This document shows, one piece after another, positions 1-11,100 of a DNA stretch of 64,000 nucleotides. The position numbers and the translations under genes were made by a program. Below the pieces are notes generated by a model, which saw only the letters and a program-made list of their open reading frames with translations, searched no databases and had not been told where the DNA came from. The DNA is from Takakia lepidozioides (Eukaryota; Streptophyta; Takakiopsida; Takakiales; Takakiaceae): contig CM060734.1 in the NCBI GenBank assembly GCA_030704615.1, positions 11,656,001 to 11,720,000 on the forward strand, written 5' to 3'. Positions within the stretch are counted from its first letter, which is position 1. Every line of letters begins with the position of its first letter.

Positions 1-114
1 TATACCTCTGTTAGTATACCAAACAGAACCCTCATTTTCAGACTATACCTCTGTAAATGTATCATCAACATAAGGGACCCTAGCAACCTCAGACTATACC
101 TCTGTTAAGGTATC
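1..114. repeat. Short interspersed direct repeat
   Basis: The phrase ACTATACCTCTGT followed by an A/T-rich tail occurs three times, near 1-20, 41-64 and 91-114, at a spacing of about 45-50 bases. The window edge cuts the array on the left, so its full length is unknown. No gene is seen in it. Confidence 0.6.
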
Positions 115-148
115 AACAGTGAAAGGACTTAGTGAAATTTAAGGGCCT

Positions 149-276
149 TTGGAGGATTGTTTGGAAGATATTTGAGGGCCCTTGGAGGAGTATTTGGAGG
201 ATCTTTGGGGTCCTTGGAGGAGTGTTTGGAGGATCTTTGGGGTCCTTGGAGGACCCTTTGAGGAGCTTTGGTGGAC
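149..276. repeat. Tandem repeat, 32-bp unit
   Basis: Two nearly identical 32-bp units lie at 181-212 and 213-244. Each starts CTTGGAGGAG and ends CTTTGGGGTC. More diverged units flank them on both sides. The reading frames across this stretch are repeat-driven and do not look like genes. Confidence 0.8.
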
Positions 277-1047
277 AATGTTGAAGAGCTCTTGAAGGAT
301 TGATTGAGGGATATTGAAGGATACTTGCCACGGCCATACAAGCGAGTGAATAAAGACAGGAGGGAGAGTGGTGGGATGAGAGCATTCTGGGGTTAGGAAT
401 TGCTTTAGTTTCTCTTCTCCATAGTCTTTCACCCTCCCTGTAGGCCGAAACCTTTCCGTAGGTGGAGGCAAGAGTCAGTCCGGGTTTGGGCTAGGTGTCC
501 TTGCAGGAGCGACACTGTGGAGTGTTTTTGGTGTGGGGGAGTTGCTGTCTTGATTTTCTTGTGTTTGGATCCCCTCCACACCTGCATGCTTGACTGTGCG
601 CCATGTTAGCTTTGTGTGGGCGCTTGTTTTCATAGGAGGTTGGTCCGGATTGATCACCGGCCAATCCTAGAGTATGTTGTCGGTGGTGAGGTTGGAGTGA
701 TGATCAGCAAGACCACCAGTGTTTCTTCTATGGTGAGGCTAGGTTGATGACCAGCAGACCATAGGAATGTTTGCGGTGGATGCAGGTGCAGGTACAGGTC
801 TACGTTAGAAACCTATTATTCCTGCTTGAACCAGTAGCCGCAACAGGTTCTCTACCCGGTTACCTTGTAGAAAGTGGGGATTAGAGACAGGTTGACAACC
901 GGTTGGGTTGTGAGTTTTCATCACGGAGGTGCCACCAGTTGCTGAGAGGAGTGCCGGTACGAGCACCAGCGATACTAGTGGGTACACAAGACAAGGTGTG
1001 CCACTTTCACCTTTAGTGTCTTCTGAGGAAGGTTCAGACTCGGAGTC
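277..1047. other. Leader region of element 1, no gene recognised
   Basis: No coding region is recognised here. The stretch probably holds the leader of the downstream retrotransposon. I see neither a copy of the TGTGGTGGAC LTR nor a convincing tRNA primer site, so the 5' end of element 1 is either lost or lies outside the window. Confidence 0.4.
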
Positions 1048-1070
1048 ATGAGGATTCTCAAGTCATTTCC

Positions 1071-2978
1071 GTGCCATTGTTGTGGGACACGATGGAGAAG
1101 ATGTATGGAGCTACCAAGGGGCCACGTAGGTACTTTGGAGCTGTGGGCACCATCGAGCTTGATGACTTTATACAAGAGTTTGACAATTGGTGTGATTTGC
1201 AGCAAATGCGCAATCCACAACTGTTTACGCCCTTTATGGCGTGGAAGGGGCTATTCCAGCACCTTGAGGGGCCGCCCATGGATGATTACCATGAATTTAG
1301 GCGGGGACATGCGGTGGAGATTGAGGAGTGGCGAGAGTATTGGTCACCTAACTATGTCTCAATCACTAGAGGCACAAGGGCAGCGGTGACACCAGCAGCT
1401 ACACAAACATCTCCAACTACAAGCACTAGTAGTGGAACATCACGACTACAACACATGTGCCTAGATTCAACCCGGTGGTGGAGTTCTTCTAGGAGTTGTG
1501 GAGGAACTACCAAGGTATACGGACAGAGAAGCTGCGAAGTTTGCAAGACTTTCAGCGCAAATCCAGTGAGAACTTGCGAGAGGCCTACACTCGTATGAGG
1601 CGCTTGATAGTGTGACCCAAGGGGTTACTGAAGCTCAGGCAGTCCAGTTCTGGTATGGAATTTTGGACAAGGAGCTCAGAAGAAGGGTGCGGGATGCAAC
1701 CCTGTTACAAGCGGCCCAACCCACATTAGCAGATGTATTTCTGCTGGCTGAGCAGATTGAACTCAACATGGTAGAGGAGCGAGTTGTTACCATTGGATTT
1801 GGCAAGGACATGCCTGCACGAGGCGCAGCTGCCAGCCAACAGGTACAAGGGACTGTCCAACAGCGTGGTCAGGGGGGCAAGGTTGCCCAACCCAAATTCC
1901 ATGGAGCTTACAGGGGACTTCAGGTGCAGAGACCAGTAGCTTCTTTTGCAGGCCAACAGCAACCAAGGGTGGTATGTTGGACATGTGGAGGACCCGATGT
2001 CAAGAAAGATTGCCCAGAAAGTGGCAAAGGGCCGGCACAAGCACAGCCTGCACAGTTGGAGTGTGGGCATTGTGGCAAGTATGGGCATGGAGATGCCCAG
2101 TGTTATGACTTGCACCCTGAGTTGCGGCGAGACCAGTTCCAAGCGAACAATGGTGGCCAAAGGCGAGGTGGAGCACCTCAGAGAGGACAAGGTGCTCAGG
2201 CACGAGGTGTAGGACAAGGGCAAGCACAATATGGCCAAGGACGTGGAGGTCAGGGTGTTGACCAAGGTATGGCCAACCGGCTTCAGCAGCTAGAGCAAAA
2301 GTTCGCTGCCATGGCCACATCTCAGGTGGTACCAGCTCCAAGACCTGAGGGTCCATCTCTTGTTCCTCCTCAGCAGCATCATCCTGACGGAGGAGACATG
2401 GGAGGCATGGGATTTATGTGTGGGGCAGCACTACCACTAGTGCAGGTGGAGTCTGCTGCAGCCGTCACTCGAGGAGCAGCACGAGTTCCTGAGCCACGAG
2501 GTGCAGAGGTGGAGTTGGATTCACAACGTGGGGAGGCAAGCCGTCAGGCTAGGTTGCCTCAATCATTCATCTTGGCGGAGACAGTGTCGACGACATCCAT
2601 GGCACCTAATTCTCGTCCCACGGATACCGAGGCGGAGGTTATTGTGCCATTGGGAAGAGCTACACGTGCAGCACTGACACCTGCTGCCAAGGCTAATGCA
2701 GCCAGTGTGTTGTTGGGGGCGGCCACCTCTGTGTGTCAGGCCCCACTGTTCTTGGCAACCATGATTGCGACGTCGGGGGTAAGACCAGCTGCAGTGTTCA
2801 GACTTGCAGCAACACTCTATGAGAGTGGGGAGGTCACTTCATCTTCTGCGGAGTTAGTGAAAGGTGTAGTGGCAGAGGGATCCTCGGATTTGAGGGTCAA
2901 GACTGCCATGGCTGCGCCATGGCAAGCTGCAGCTGCCAGGTTCACGGAGCTGCCAGGTAGGCCAGCCTTTGAGCGCGC
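1071..2978 (+). pseudogene. Element 1 gag (capsid and nucleocapsid), frameshifted
   Basis: The N-terminal part (about 1071-1400) continues in a second frame (about 1469-1610, with an in-frame TAG near 1490) and then in the long frame from 1612, so at least two frameshifts break it. The middle has the LTR-retroelement gag look: phrases such as LREAYTRMRRL precede a helical block. A full CX2CX4HX4C zinc knuckle is encoded at 2062-2103. Just upstream, at about 1975-2013, is a damaged knuckle whose histidine position now reads aspartate. A Gln/Gly-rich RNA-binding-like tract follows (about 2140-2270). The protein would package the element's RNA in virus-like particles. The same open frame continues into the protease without a stop. 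Confidence 0.75.
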
Positions 2979-3231
2979 CATGGTGACACCTAGAGTTGTC
3001 TTGTTAGACAACCAGAGAGGCATTTTCACTTTGAGTGGACCGGCAGGCAAGAAGTACCGGCCACTGCGGGTCTTGTTGGACTCAGGAGCTCAGCCACTGA
3101 TATTGGGCAGAGCTACTATTGCATGTTTGGGCCTCGTGGAGGCGGATATGGAGCCTTGTCCTTTCCAGATACAGACATCTCTTGGAGGATCAGAGCAGGC
3201 TCGGGGCATGACACGGGTGCAACAAGCCTAG
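2979..3231 (+). pseudogene. Element 1 aspartic protease
   Basis: This stretch is in frame with gag. It contains the retropepsin active-site phrase LLDSGAQ (Asp codon 3079-3081), followed about 15 codons later by a hydrophobic segment with GLV, as expected for an LTR-element protease. The frame stops at 3229-3231, about 40 codons before the methyltransferase domain begins in another frame. The enzyme normally works as a dimer that cuts the Gag-Pol polyprotein. The domain core itself looks uninterrupted. Confidence 0.75.
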
Positions 3232-3270
3232 ATAAAGACCTTTGTACCGTCAGGAGAGGAGGAGAGTGCG

Positions 3271-4474
3271 GTGATTGCACCAGGACCATCTCAGTTGTCA
3301 CCATTGGACACCACACCTCTTGTGTGGCAGTGCCCGGATGATGGCATATGCCTTCTGGACTTGTTTGGCGGGATTAATACTGGATTGGCTGCAGTGCTGC
3401 AGGCAGGTGTACGAGTTCGACATTACCTATATGTGGAGAGGGATGAGACTGCACGACGCGTCTCACTGCGCCATGTTGCTCAGTTGGTGCAGCAGTACCC
3501 TGATTTGTTGCCAGTGTCTGCAGTTTGTGGATACCAACAAGCCTTGCCAGCAGACATCTCCTTGCTGGGGGCGCATGATTTGGATCGGGTTGGCCCTATT
3601 CACTTTAGTAGTGGCAGGTTGGCCCTGCCAAGGGCTTTCATCAGCTGGGTATGACAATGAGTTACAAGACTCAAGGTCACGCCTGTTTTGGGAGATGTTG
3701 AGGGTCCTGCGCTATTTACAACTTCAGCAGACAGACTCTTCGGCATATATCTTGGAGAATGTGCCATTGATGGGTGATTCTCGGGCCAAGGTGATGGCCA
3801 GTGTACATCAAGTGTGGTCTTGGCTTGGGTCAGCAATGTTGTTGGATACAGCTGTAGTGGGGTCACGGACTCATCGCCCACGACTATGGTGGACCAACTT
3901 GATGCCACCTACATTGCTCAAGCGTGCATTTGATGGGGTGCAGCGGCCACCAAACCTGACGGTGGATAGCATTTTGGACATAGGGAGGCAGTCTCAGTGT
4001 GTGAGACACGATGACCAATCACCTTTGACAGTGGTCAATAAGGTGGGTCACCCACGAGCAGCATTGCCTACACTGCTCAGCTTTCCAAGATTCTCATGCT
4101 TTCCGGATGGTGGACCCTGGCCTCTTGTGGATACCCAGTTGCAGCAGTTAGTGGAGCCCAATGCTGACGAGCGCGAGCGGACAATGGGTTTCACCACTGG
4201 TACCACGGCGGTGCCATCTCTTTCTGAGGCATCACGTCGTCAGGTTGTTGGGCAAGCAATGGATCTCAATTGCTTGACCTGGATTATCAGCTTGGCTATG
4301 GTTAAGCAGCGCAGAGTACGGAGTACACTTCCCTTGATGGTCTCCCTGCCTACCGAGACGGTACAGGCAGCGAGTGGGGGCGAACATGTGAGGACCACAA
4401 GGTGCAGGCCGTATCCATTGCACACGTGGGAGGTGCTCGAGTTCAAAAGGAGTTGGCAGCCAAGGCGGCCGTGA
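3271..4474 (+). pseudogene. Cytosine-5 DNA methyltransferase carried inside element 1
   Basis: The C5-methyltransferase motifs occur in canonical order. Motif I (SAM binding) reads LLDLFGGINTGLAA at about 3352-3393. A motif II-like acidic stretch, YVERDET, follows. Motif IV is AGWPCQGLSSAG, with the catalytic cysteine codon at 3626-3628. Motif VI is LENVP (3752-3766). Motif VIII is HRPRLWWTN (about 3871-3897). A target-recognition-like spacer comes next, then motif IX/X-like ERTMGF and SEASRRQVVGQAM (about 4175-4262). A one-base gain near 3600-3606 moves motifs I-III (frame of 3271) out of phase with motifs IV-X (frame of 3275). Apart from that the motif-bearing frames are open, so the copy seems recently intact. 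PCQ is typical of DNMT1/CMT/bacterial-type enzymes, whereas DRM/DNMT3 enzymes usually have PCN. The position between protease and RT implies expression as part of the Pol polyprotein. C5-methyltransferases inside retrotransposons are known from dinoflagellates and a charophyte alga (de Mendoza et al. 2018). Whether this one shares an origin with those cannot be told here. Confidence 0.85.
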
Positions 4475-4750
4475 TGAATGAGGTTGGGGATTTTCTCGGG
4501 TTGAGGAGGTCCTCAAAGATGGGATGATGGGGCAGGATGAGACATTGTCACTGACAGAGGAGGGAGTGGTCACTGCTCAAGAGGTTGCAGCATAGCAACC
4601 ACGGGACGCGTCTTCTACCTCTAAGCCTGTTAGACTCAAGGTTGCAGTCATGGAGGACAACTGGGAGCCTGATGTTGGACCTATAGTCACCAGAGGAGAA
4701 AGACGACGTATACGGCGGTTCTTGAGGCTTACAGGAACTGCTTTGCCTTC
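4475..4750 (+). other. Linker between methyltransferase and RT
   Basis: No domain is recognised in this stretch. Short open pieces in shifting frames join the methyltransferase to RT. The last 50 bases (from about 4697) match the left edge of the second copy of element 1 at 29861, which fixes the 5' truncation point of that copy just after the methyltransferase. Confidence 0.5.
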
Positions 4751-5733
4751 AGTTTGAAGGACTTAGGAGCACTGAAGGGTCAAGAGATTCGCATTGAATT
4801 GGCTACTGACACGCCAATCTTTCGGAGACCCTATAGATACAGTGACATGGAGAGGTCCTTGATTCAGATGAGAACTCAAGACCTTTGGGAGGCTGGTTTG
4901 GTGGAGCTATCTAGCGGGGTATGCTTCAGCCATAGTGATGCCAGCCAAGAAAGATGTCTATGGCAATTGGACGGAGAGACGTATGTGCGGTGATTACCGG
5001 CCTGTAAATCGTCAGACCAAGTCCGATAGGTATGCCATGCCGACACCAGATGAGATCTTGATGCCATGGGCATGCCAAGGTCTTCAGCACTTTGGATTTA
5101 TGATCCGGATATCACCAGTTGCCGATCAAGGAGGCGGATAAGCAGAAGACGGCATTCTGGGGGATCAATGAGCACGGGAATGATTGCCTATACCAGTGGC
5201 GGTTCTTACCATTTGAGCTTAAGAACGCTCCGGCAGAGTTTCTGAGAGTCATGGACAGGATTCTAGCAGGGGTGGAGTTTGCTTGGTGCTACATAGATGA
5301 CATCATCATCTTTAGTGCTACGATGGAGGAGCATGAGAGACACCTTCAGGTGATATTTGAGCACTTGAGGGCGCACGGATTGAAGTTACATCTGGGGAAG
5401 TGCAAGTTTTTCCACATCCAAATTGAGTATCTGGGTCACATGATATATCCTGGAGGATTGGGGGTACAGTAGACTAAGGTAGAGTCCATTGCACAGATTC
5501 CACGCCCCACGGATGTGAGCCGAGTTCGAGCTTTCATGGGGTTAACAAACTATTATAGATGGTTTGTTAAGGGATTTAGTGCCATTGCAAAGGCTCTAAC
5601 CAAACTGACCAAGATGGACCAGGAGTGACAGTGGGAAGATGAGCAAGAACAAGCTTTTCAAGAGCTCAAGGCGAGGTTGACCTCGGGCCCCATCTTGAGA
5701 CGACCTATCAGGGGGCGTCCTTTTCAGCTGCAT
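4751..5733 (+). pseudogene. Element 1 reverse transcriptase, interrupted
   Basis: A gypsy-type RT reads through several frames. The thumb/palm phrases CGDYRPVNRQT (about 4985-5017), QWRFLPF (about 5197) and the catalytic YIDD box (about 5288-5302) are all recognisable. The connection segment runs on to RGRPFQ at about 5710-5727. Frameshifts lie near 4910-4940 and 5060-5110. A TAG at 5470-5472 stops the frame after the YIDD region, and the same TAG sits at the matching place in the other copy (30620-30622). A further TGA lies near 5626. The reading ends where the LTR of element 2 begins at 5734. RNase H resumes at 11252. Confidence 0.85.
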
Positions 5734-6459
5734 TGTCGCGGCCCTTTGCCTTGAGGGCAGGGGGTCGGGACACATGAGGGGCTGCCCCTGTGGTGGGGGC
5801 AGCGGCAGCGATAGGTATGGGGGGCTGAAGCACCCTTGAGTGCCCAAGGCACTCAGGAAGCGGAGGCGCTCACTAGGTGGAGCCCCGCACACGGGTTGCG
5901 GTGGGGGTGGCTCCACAAGGGGTGGTGGTAGCTTAGCGGGACTTAGTGGGGGTGGCATATGACTCACCATGGGGGCAGAGACCTCGTGGTGGGAGTCGTG
6001 GGGAGTCTTGGGACTCATCACGGTCCATAGGGGCCGTGGTGAGCGGGCCAAGACTCACCGCGACTCATCACCGGGAGTCGAGGGTTTTCGTGGTGGTTCG
6101 CCATAAAAATGGCATGGCTGGTTGTGAAACCCCGCGGACAGCTACAGAAGTATATATATAGGGAGTAGTAACCCCGAGAACGGTGCAAGCCCGTTGATGA
6201 CCAAAAACTAGTGAGTAAGCGAGCGAGCCGGAAAGCGACCAAAGAGTGGGGAGCTGTTCCGGACTGCCATCTACCAAAAGGAATTCTCCTAGTCCCAAAG
6301 AGCTGGAGGGTTTAGTGGGAAGCGAAGGGGGACCGTTATGTCCCGGTGAGCAGCCGAAGCTCCAAGTTGGCCCGGGCGGCCAGGTTGGGAGTCAGGCGCG
6401 CGCATCAAAGCGAGTAACTATGACTTGAAGGGGAGCTTACCGAAGTGAGGTGCGCGACA
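5734..6459 (+). repeat. 5' LTR of element 2
   Basis: The LTR starts TGTCGCGGCC and ends GTGCGCGACA, so it has TG...CA ends with a short inverted terminal TGTCGC/GCGACA. It aligns along its whole length with the solo LTR at 41231-41954 and differs by scattered substitutions and small indels. A TATATATAG stretch near 6150-6162 could be the promoter TATA box. Confidence 0.92.
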
Positions 6460-6461
6460 CT

Positions 6462-6473
6462 TGGTATCAGAGC
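6462..6473 (+). promoter_or_regulatory. tRNA-Met primer binding site of element 2
   Basis: TGGTATCAGAGC lies two bases after the LTR end. This is the classic plant LTR-element primer site, complementary to the 3' end of initiator tRNA-Met, where minus-strand DNA synthesis starts. Confidence 0.92.
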
Positions 6474-6539
6474 TTAGAGAGTTCAGTACGCGATCGTCCT
6501 TGGGATTGGCCTCATAATAGGGTCGGGCAAGCCGAAGCG

Positions 6540-7620
6540 AAAGCGGAACGGCCCAAAAGATGATGATCCTGGTGAGCCCGATGGGGGCGACGTGTCACCA
6601 AGGCGGCCATTCGAGGAAGCGATGAATGTTTCCGAAAACGAGGCCGCTCAAGAGCGGGAGGAATCGAAGGAGTCGGAGCCCGAGGAATCCTTGAGAGCTC
6701 CGACAAACAAGAGATGCCTCCCATGTCGGCAGCCTTTTGGGAAGGGTTGTTGGCGCAGTTTGGCGGGACGTTGAAAGACGTGTTGAAGGCGGCTAATGCC
6801 ACTTCCACTAAGGCAAAGTTTAAGGTGAAGCCTAAGGAACCCGGCACCTTCGAGGGCGTTCAAAATCGGAAGGCACTCAACACCTGGCTCTTGGAGCTAG
6901 AGCAGTACTTCCGGGCGGCCAAGTTGAGTGAGTGACGAGGATCGGGTGGAAGTGGCTCCCACCTATTTGAGGGCTATGCTCAACAATGGTGGCAGAAACG
7001 CCTTCACGACCGAGGCCAAGCCCGGAAACCTTGAACTGGAGTGGGTTCAAGGAATTGATGAAGAGACAGTTTGTGCCCCTCAACGCGTCCTGGCTTGCCC
7101 GGGACAAGATGAGGAATTTGAAGCAAACAGATGACATTCGGGGGTATGTCCAGGCTTTCAATGTGTTGCTCGAAGTCGCGGACATGGCAGAACCAGAAAT
7201 GGTCTTCAACTTTGTGGCGGGACTGGCCCCATGGGCCAGGCGGAAGTTGGAGGAAAAGCCACCAAGACTTTGAAACGAGGCAATTGAGAGGGCTGAATGT
7301 TTCTCGGATGTCCCTAGGGGTGAGAGACAAGGCGTACGGAGCTGAACCACAAGAAGACCCGGCGGGAAGGTGACTCCTTCCGACCGGAAAAGAAGTGGGA
7401 TAGGCCACGCGGCGACAATGGCACGTGGAAATCGAAGGGAGGGCCTTCACACGTCAAGGCGGCACCCGGTGCTTCGAAAGGAAAAGCGGTGGAGTGGCTT
7501 ATGGCGGACAGAAGGGACCTTTGATGGAGTGTGTTTCAATTGCGGGGAGCCCGGGCACATGGCCAAGAAGTGCACAAAGCCCCGCAATTGAACATGACTC
7601 GGGCGACCACGGAGCTGTCG
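6540..7620 (+). pseudogene. Element 2 gag with CCHC zinc knuckle
   Basis: Pieces in shifting frames encode an acidic N-terminus, then a retrotransposon gag core containing EPGTFEGVQNRKALNTWLLE (about 6834-6895) and, further on, RGYVQAFNVLLEVADMAE. A zinc knuckle with the pattern CX2CX4HX4C (C-F-N-C...H...C) is encoded at 7532-7573. A stop-generating shift near 6930 and others near 7130 and 7270 break the frame. The product would form the capsid and bind RNA. Confidence 0.8.
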
Positions 7621-7689
7621 GAAGATAAGTCGTTTGGTGGAAGCGGTGGTCGCCAGGACTTGCAAGGTAGGCAAATTTTTTTTGTGAGT

Positions 7690-9541
7690 TGTATCAGGAA
7701 AACTGGCGCCTTACGAAAAGGGAGTCAGTTATTGTTCGTGGATGGGATAATATCCGGAACTAATGTGTCGTTGTTGGTGGACACAGGAGCGTCGCACTCC
7801 TTCATGACACCGGCAACGGCACAAAAGCTGGGACTCCCGACAAGTGACGTGGGGGCCTCTATTGAGGTGCGTTCTGCAAAGGAGAACCACAGTTGGCGAC
7901 AAGGTTGGCGTTTAATGTTCCTCTTCAACTGGGGAGTTGGGAGGGACGTGAGAACTTCACCATCTGCGAGATCGATGGAGTAGATCTCATTTTGGGGATG
8001 ACCTTTTTGAGCAAATCCGGAGCGGTCATAGATGGCCGCAAGAGAGTAGTCACGCTGCCATGTGGGAATGGTGGTGAGGTCTTACGAGTGTCGGAAACGC
8101 CCAAATCCGTGGGAGGGCGAATAAACCTTCTGTCAGCAAGGGAGTGGGCCGTGGAGGAGGCACACGACCCCAGTTTTTGCTTTACATTAGAGAAAGTGAA
8201 GAGAGAAGGCGATGGGGAGCCGAGCCCAGATTGGATCAAGGGGATTTTGGAGAATACCAGGATGTGATGCCGGAGGATTTACCAAGCGGCTTGCCACCGC
8301 GAAGAGGAGTTGACCACAAGATTGAGGTGATATCGGGATCGGAAACGCCTGCCAAGGCGCCCTACCGGTTGAGCCACAGAGAGTTGGTCGAGCTGAAGAC
8401 TCAGCTCAAGGATCTAATGTCAAAGGGGTACATCCGGCCGAGTAAGTCACTTACGGAGCCCCGGTGCTATTCGCAGACAAGAAGGATGGGACGCTGCGGA
8501 TGTGTGTCGATTACAGGGCTTTGAATAAGGTGACTATTAAAAACCGGTACCCTTTGCCAAGGATCGACGACCTTTTCGACCGGTTGGCAGGAGCGAAGTA
8601 TTTTAGCCGGATCGACTTGCGCTCCGGCTATCATCAAATTCGGGTGGCGGAAGGAGATGAGGAGAAGACCGCGTGCAGGGCAAGGTATGGTTCATATGAG
8701 TTCTTGGTGATGTCTTTTTGGCTCACCAATGCAGCGACATTTAGCACACTGATGAACAGCCTTTTTCAGGAGTGGTTGGATGACTTTGTGATCGTGTACA
8801 TCGACGACATCTTGGTGTACTCGAAAACAAAGGAGGAGCACCTCAAAAGGGTGTTTCAAAAATTGCGAGAAGGGAAGCTGTATGCCAAAGCTTCAAAGTG
8901 CGAATTCGGGGTCACGAAAGTGGAGTTCTTGGGGCATGTGATTACACAGGATGGGATCAAAATGGATGACAGAAAGGTGAGGGCGATCTTGGACTGGGAG
9001 CCTCCGACTTCGGTCCCGGGAGTGCGTTCCTTCCTAGGACTCGCCTCCTATTACCGGAAGTATGTGAGAAATTTCGCCAAGATCGCGGGGCCGCTGTCGG
9101 ACCTTCTGTGTAAATCTAAAGTCTGGGCATGGAACATATTTTGTGGCCAAGCTTTTGCTGAATTGAAGCAGCGGATGGCGGAAGCTCCAGTCTTGAAAAT
9201 CCCGGAGTTCGATCGTCCGTTCGAGATACATACACATGCGTCGGACTTCGCGATTGGGGGTGTACTGATGCAAGATGGACGTCCAGTGGCTTACGAAAGT
9301 AAGAAACTGAATGAAAGTGGAGCGACGGTGGCCGACGCACGAGAAAGAGATGAAGGCGGTGGTGCACTGTCTTGAGCTCTGACGCCACTATGTTGGTTCC
9401 AACCCAGTGAAGGTGTTCACGGACAATGTCACGGTGAAGTATTTTGCCACGCAGCCCAAGTTGTCCCCAAAACAACTTAGGTGGCAAGATACTTTGGCGG
9501 TGTTCGACGTGGATATCTAGTACAAACCGGGACGAGACAAC
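7690..9541 (+). pseudogene. Element 2 protease, RT and RNase H
   Basis: The protease active site VDTGASHSF is encoded from 7777 (DTGA at 7780-7791), followed by LILGMTFL near 7987. After the linker comes a long, nearly clean RT frame (8464-9375). It contains [25 protein letters not shown] and YIDD at 8797-8808, then the RNase H start [13 protein letters not shown], where the usual Asp reads as THASD. Frameshifts near 7900, 8140 and 8460, and a stop at about 9373, break the polyprotein. RNase H continues past 9375 with stops near 9375 and 9519. RT copies the element RNA and RNase H removes the template. Confidence 0.88.
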
Positions 9542-11100
9542 GTGGTGGCCGATGCTTTAAGTAGAAAGCAGCAGCTCTTGTTGGTGTACAAGGGCGAGAC
9601 GGCGCTCCAAAGGAAGATCCGGAAGGCTTGCCGGAAGGATGAGCTGGCAAAGTCCGTGATGCAGGACTTGAGAATGGGGGTTAAATCGCAGTTCCACCTG
9701 CAAAATGGGTTGCTCCGGTATAAGCAAAATCGTCTCTACGTGCCGGGATCAGAGATAGCCTCTTGAGAGAATGCCATGATAGCCCGCTTGCGGGCCACGG
9801 CGTAGCAAGCGCACTGCGGCACTCTTGAAGAAAGAGTATTTCTGGCCCAAACTAAGGGAGGAGGCAGAGGAGTATGTCAAGACATGCACCACATGCCAAC
9901 AAAACCGGAGCGAGTACAAAAAGCAAGCGGGGCTGTTACAACCCTTGCCGATTCCAGATGGGACTTGGGAAAGCGTCTCGATGGATTTCATGACTGCTAT
10001 GCCGCTGTCAAAAGGATTCGATGCAATCATGGTGGTGGTGGATAGGTTCAGTAAAATGGGCCATTTCATTCCCACCAAGGAGACGGCAATGGCGCAGGAG
10101 ACAGGGCGACTTTACTTCGCCCACGTCTTAAAGCATCATGGAGTCCGAAGGATATTGTCTCGGACCGCGATCCAAAGTTTACGAGTAAATTCTGGAGAGC
10201 ACTTTGGAAGAAGATGGGGACGAGGCTGAAGATGAGCACCGCCTTCCGACCTACGACCGACGGCCAAACAGAAAGAGTGAATTCCGTAGTGAAGCAGATC
10301 TTGCGGAATTACGTGTCGGCAGACCAAACAGACTGGGTGGAACACTTAGACGCGGCAGAGTTCTATTATAATAACACAGAACACTCCGCAACGGGAGTTT
10401 CCCCTTTCGTATTGGTCTATGGAAAAGCACCTCTGGTGCCGACAAGTTGGGCCGCCCAGGACGTTGAGGAACCGGCAGTAGCGGCGGTACTGGAAGAACG
10501 CGAGCGTTTGTTGAAGCTCGCAAAGTACAACATTGCCAAAGCTAGGAAACGGTATGAAAGGCAGGCGAATTGGAAGCGGAGGGAAGTGAAATTTGAGGCA
10601 GGCACAGAGGTCTGTTGAACATCAAGAATTTCCGACTACCTCCGGAAGTAAGTCCGAAGTTCGTACCTCCGTATGCGGGACCCTTTCGCATTCGGAAGGT
10701 TATGAATGAGGATGTGTATGAATTGGAGCTGCCGGCAAACAGCAAGGTGCACCCAGTATTCCATGTCTCCCTATTGAAGCCTTACTTCAAAGATGAAGCA
10801 CGTCCAAATCGGCATCAGGTGTTGCGTCCGCCACCTATGCTGTTGGATCATGAAAATGAACCTGAGTACGAGGTGGAGGCAATATTTAAGTCGAGGAGGT
10901 TCAAGAACCGAGAAACGGAGTATCTCATCAAATGGAAGGGCTATCATCATGTGGAGGCATCTTGGGTGCGTGCCTCAGAAATGGGAAACGCATCCGAGGG
11001 GTTGCAGCTTTCGAAGGGCGACCTCAAAAGCGGAAGAAGCGTTGATGGGGACATCAACCTTGGATCGTGGGGGAGGAAATGCATGCTTAACCCGGCTTAG
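9542..11100 (+). pseudogene. Element 2 integrase with C-terminal chromodomain
   Basis: The CX2C half of the H2C2 finger (CTTCQQNR, about 9885-9908) is followed by the DDE core: SMDFMTAMP holds the first Asp, and SDRDP-type and TDGQTERVN phrases hold the second Asp and the Glu (about 9975-10275). A frameshift near 10160 separates them. A GPF/Y-like segment, PYAGPFRIRKV, starts near 10667. A chromodomain follows at about 10865-10980, containing YEVEAIF and YLIKWKGYHHVEASWV, the aromatic-cage pattern of a methyl-lysine reader. In chromoviruses this module steers integration towards heterochromatin. Stops near 9764, 9804 and 10616 interrupt the frame. Confidence 0.88.
11067..11079 (+). promoter_or_regulatory. 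Polypurine tract of element 2
   Basis: The purine run GTGGGGGAGGAAA lies inside the last codons of the integrase frame, where plus-strand synthesis would start immediately upstream of a 3' LTR. The expected TGTCGCGG LTR start does not follow. The next bases are TGCAT, identical to the five bases just left of the 5' LTR (5729-5733), then unrelated sequence. Confidence 0.6.

Noticed and set aside
3271-4474. A host DNA methyltransferase gene that happened to sit between transposon pieces
   Set aside because: It lies exactly between protease and RT on the same strand, with no introns and no host regulatory domains such as BAH, chromodomain or UBA.
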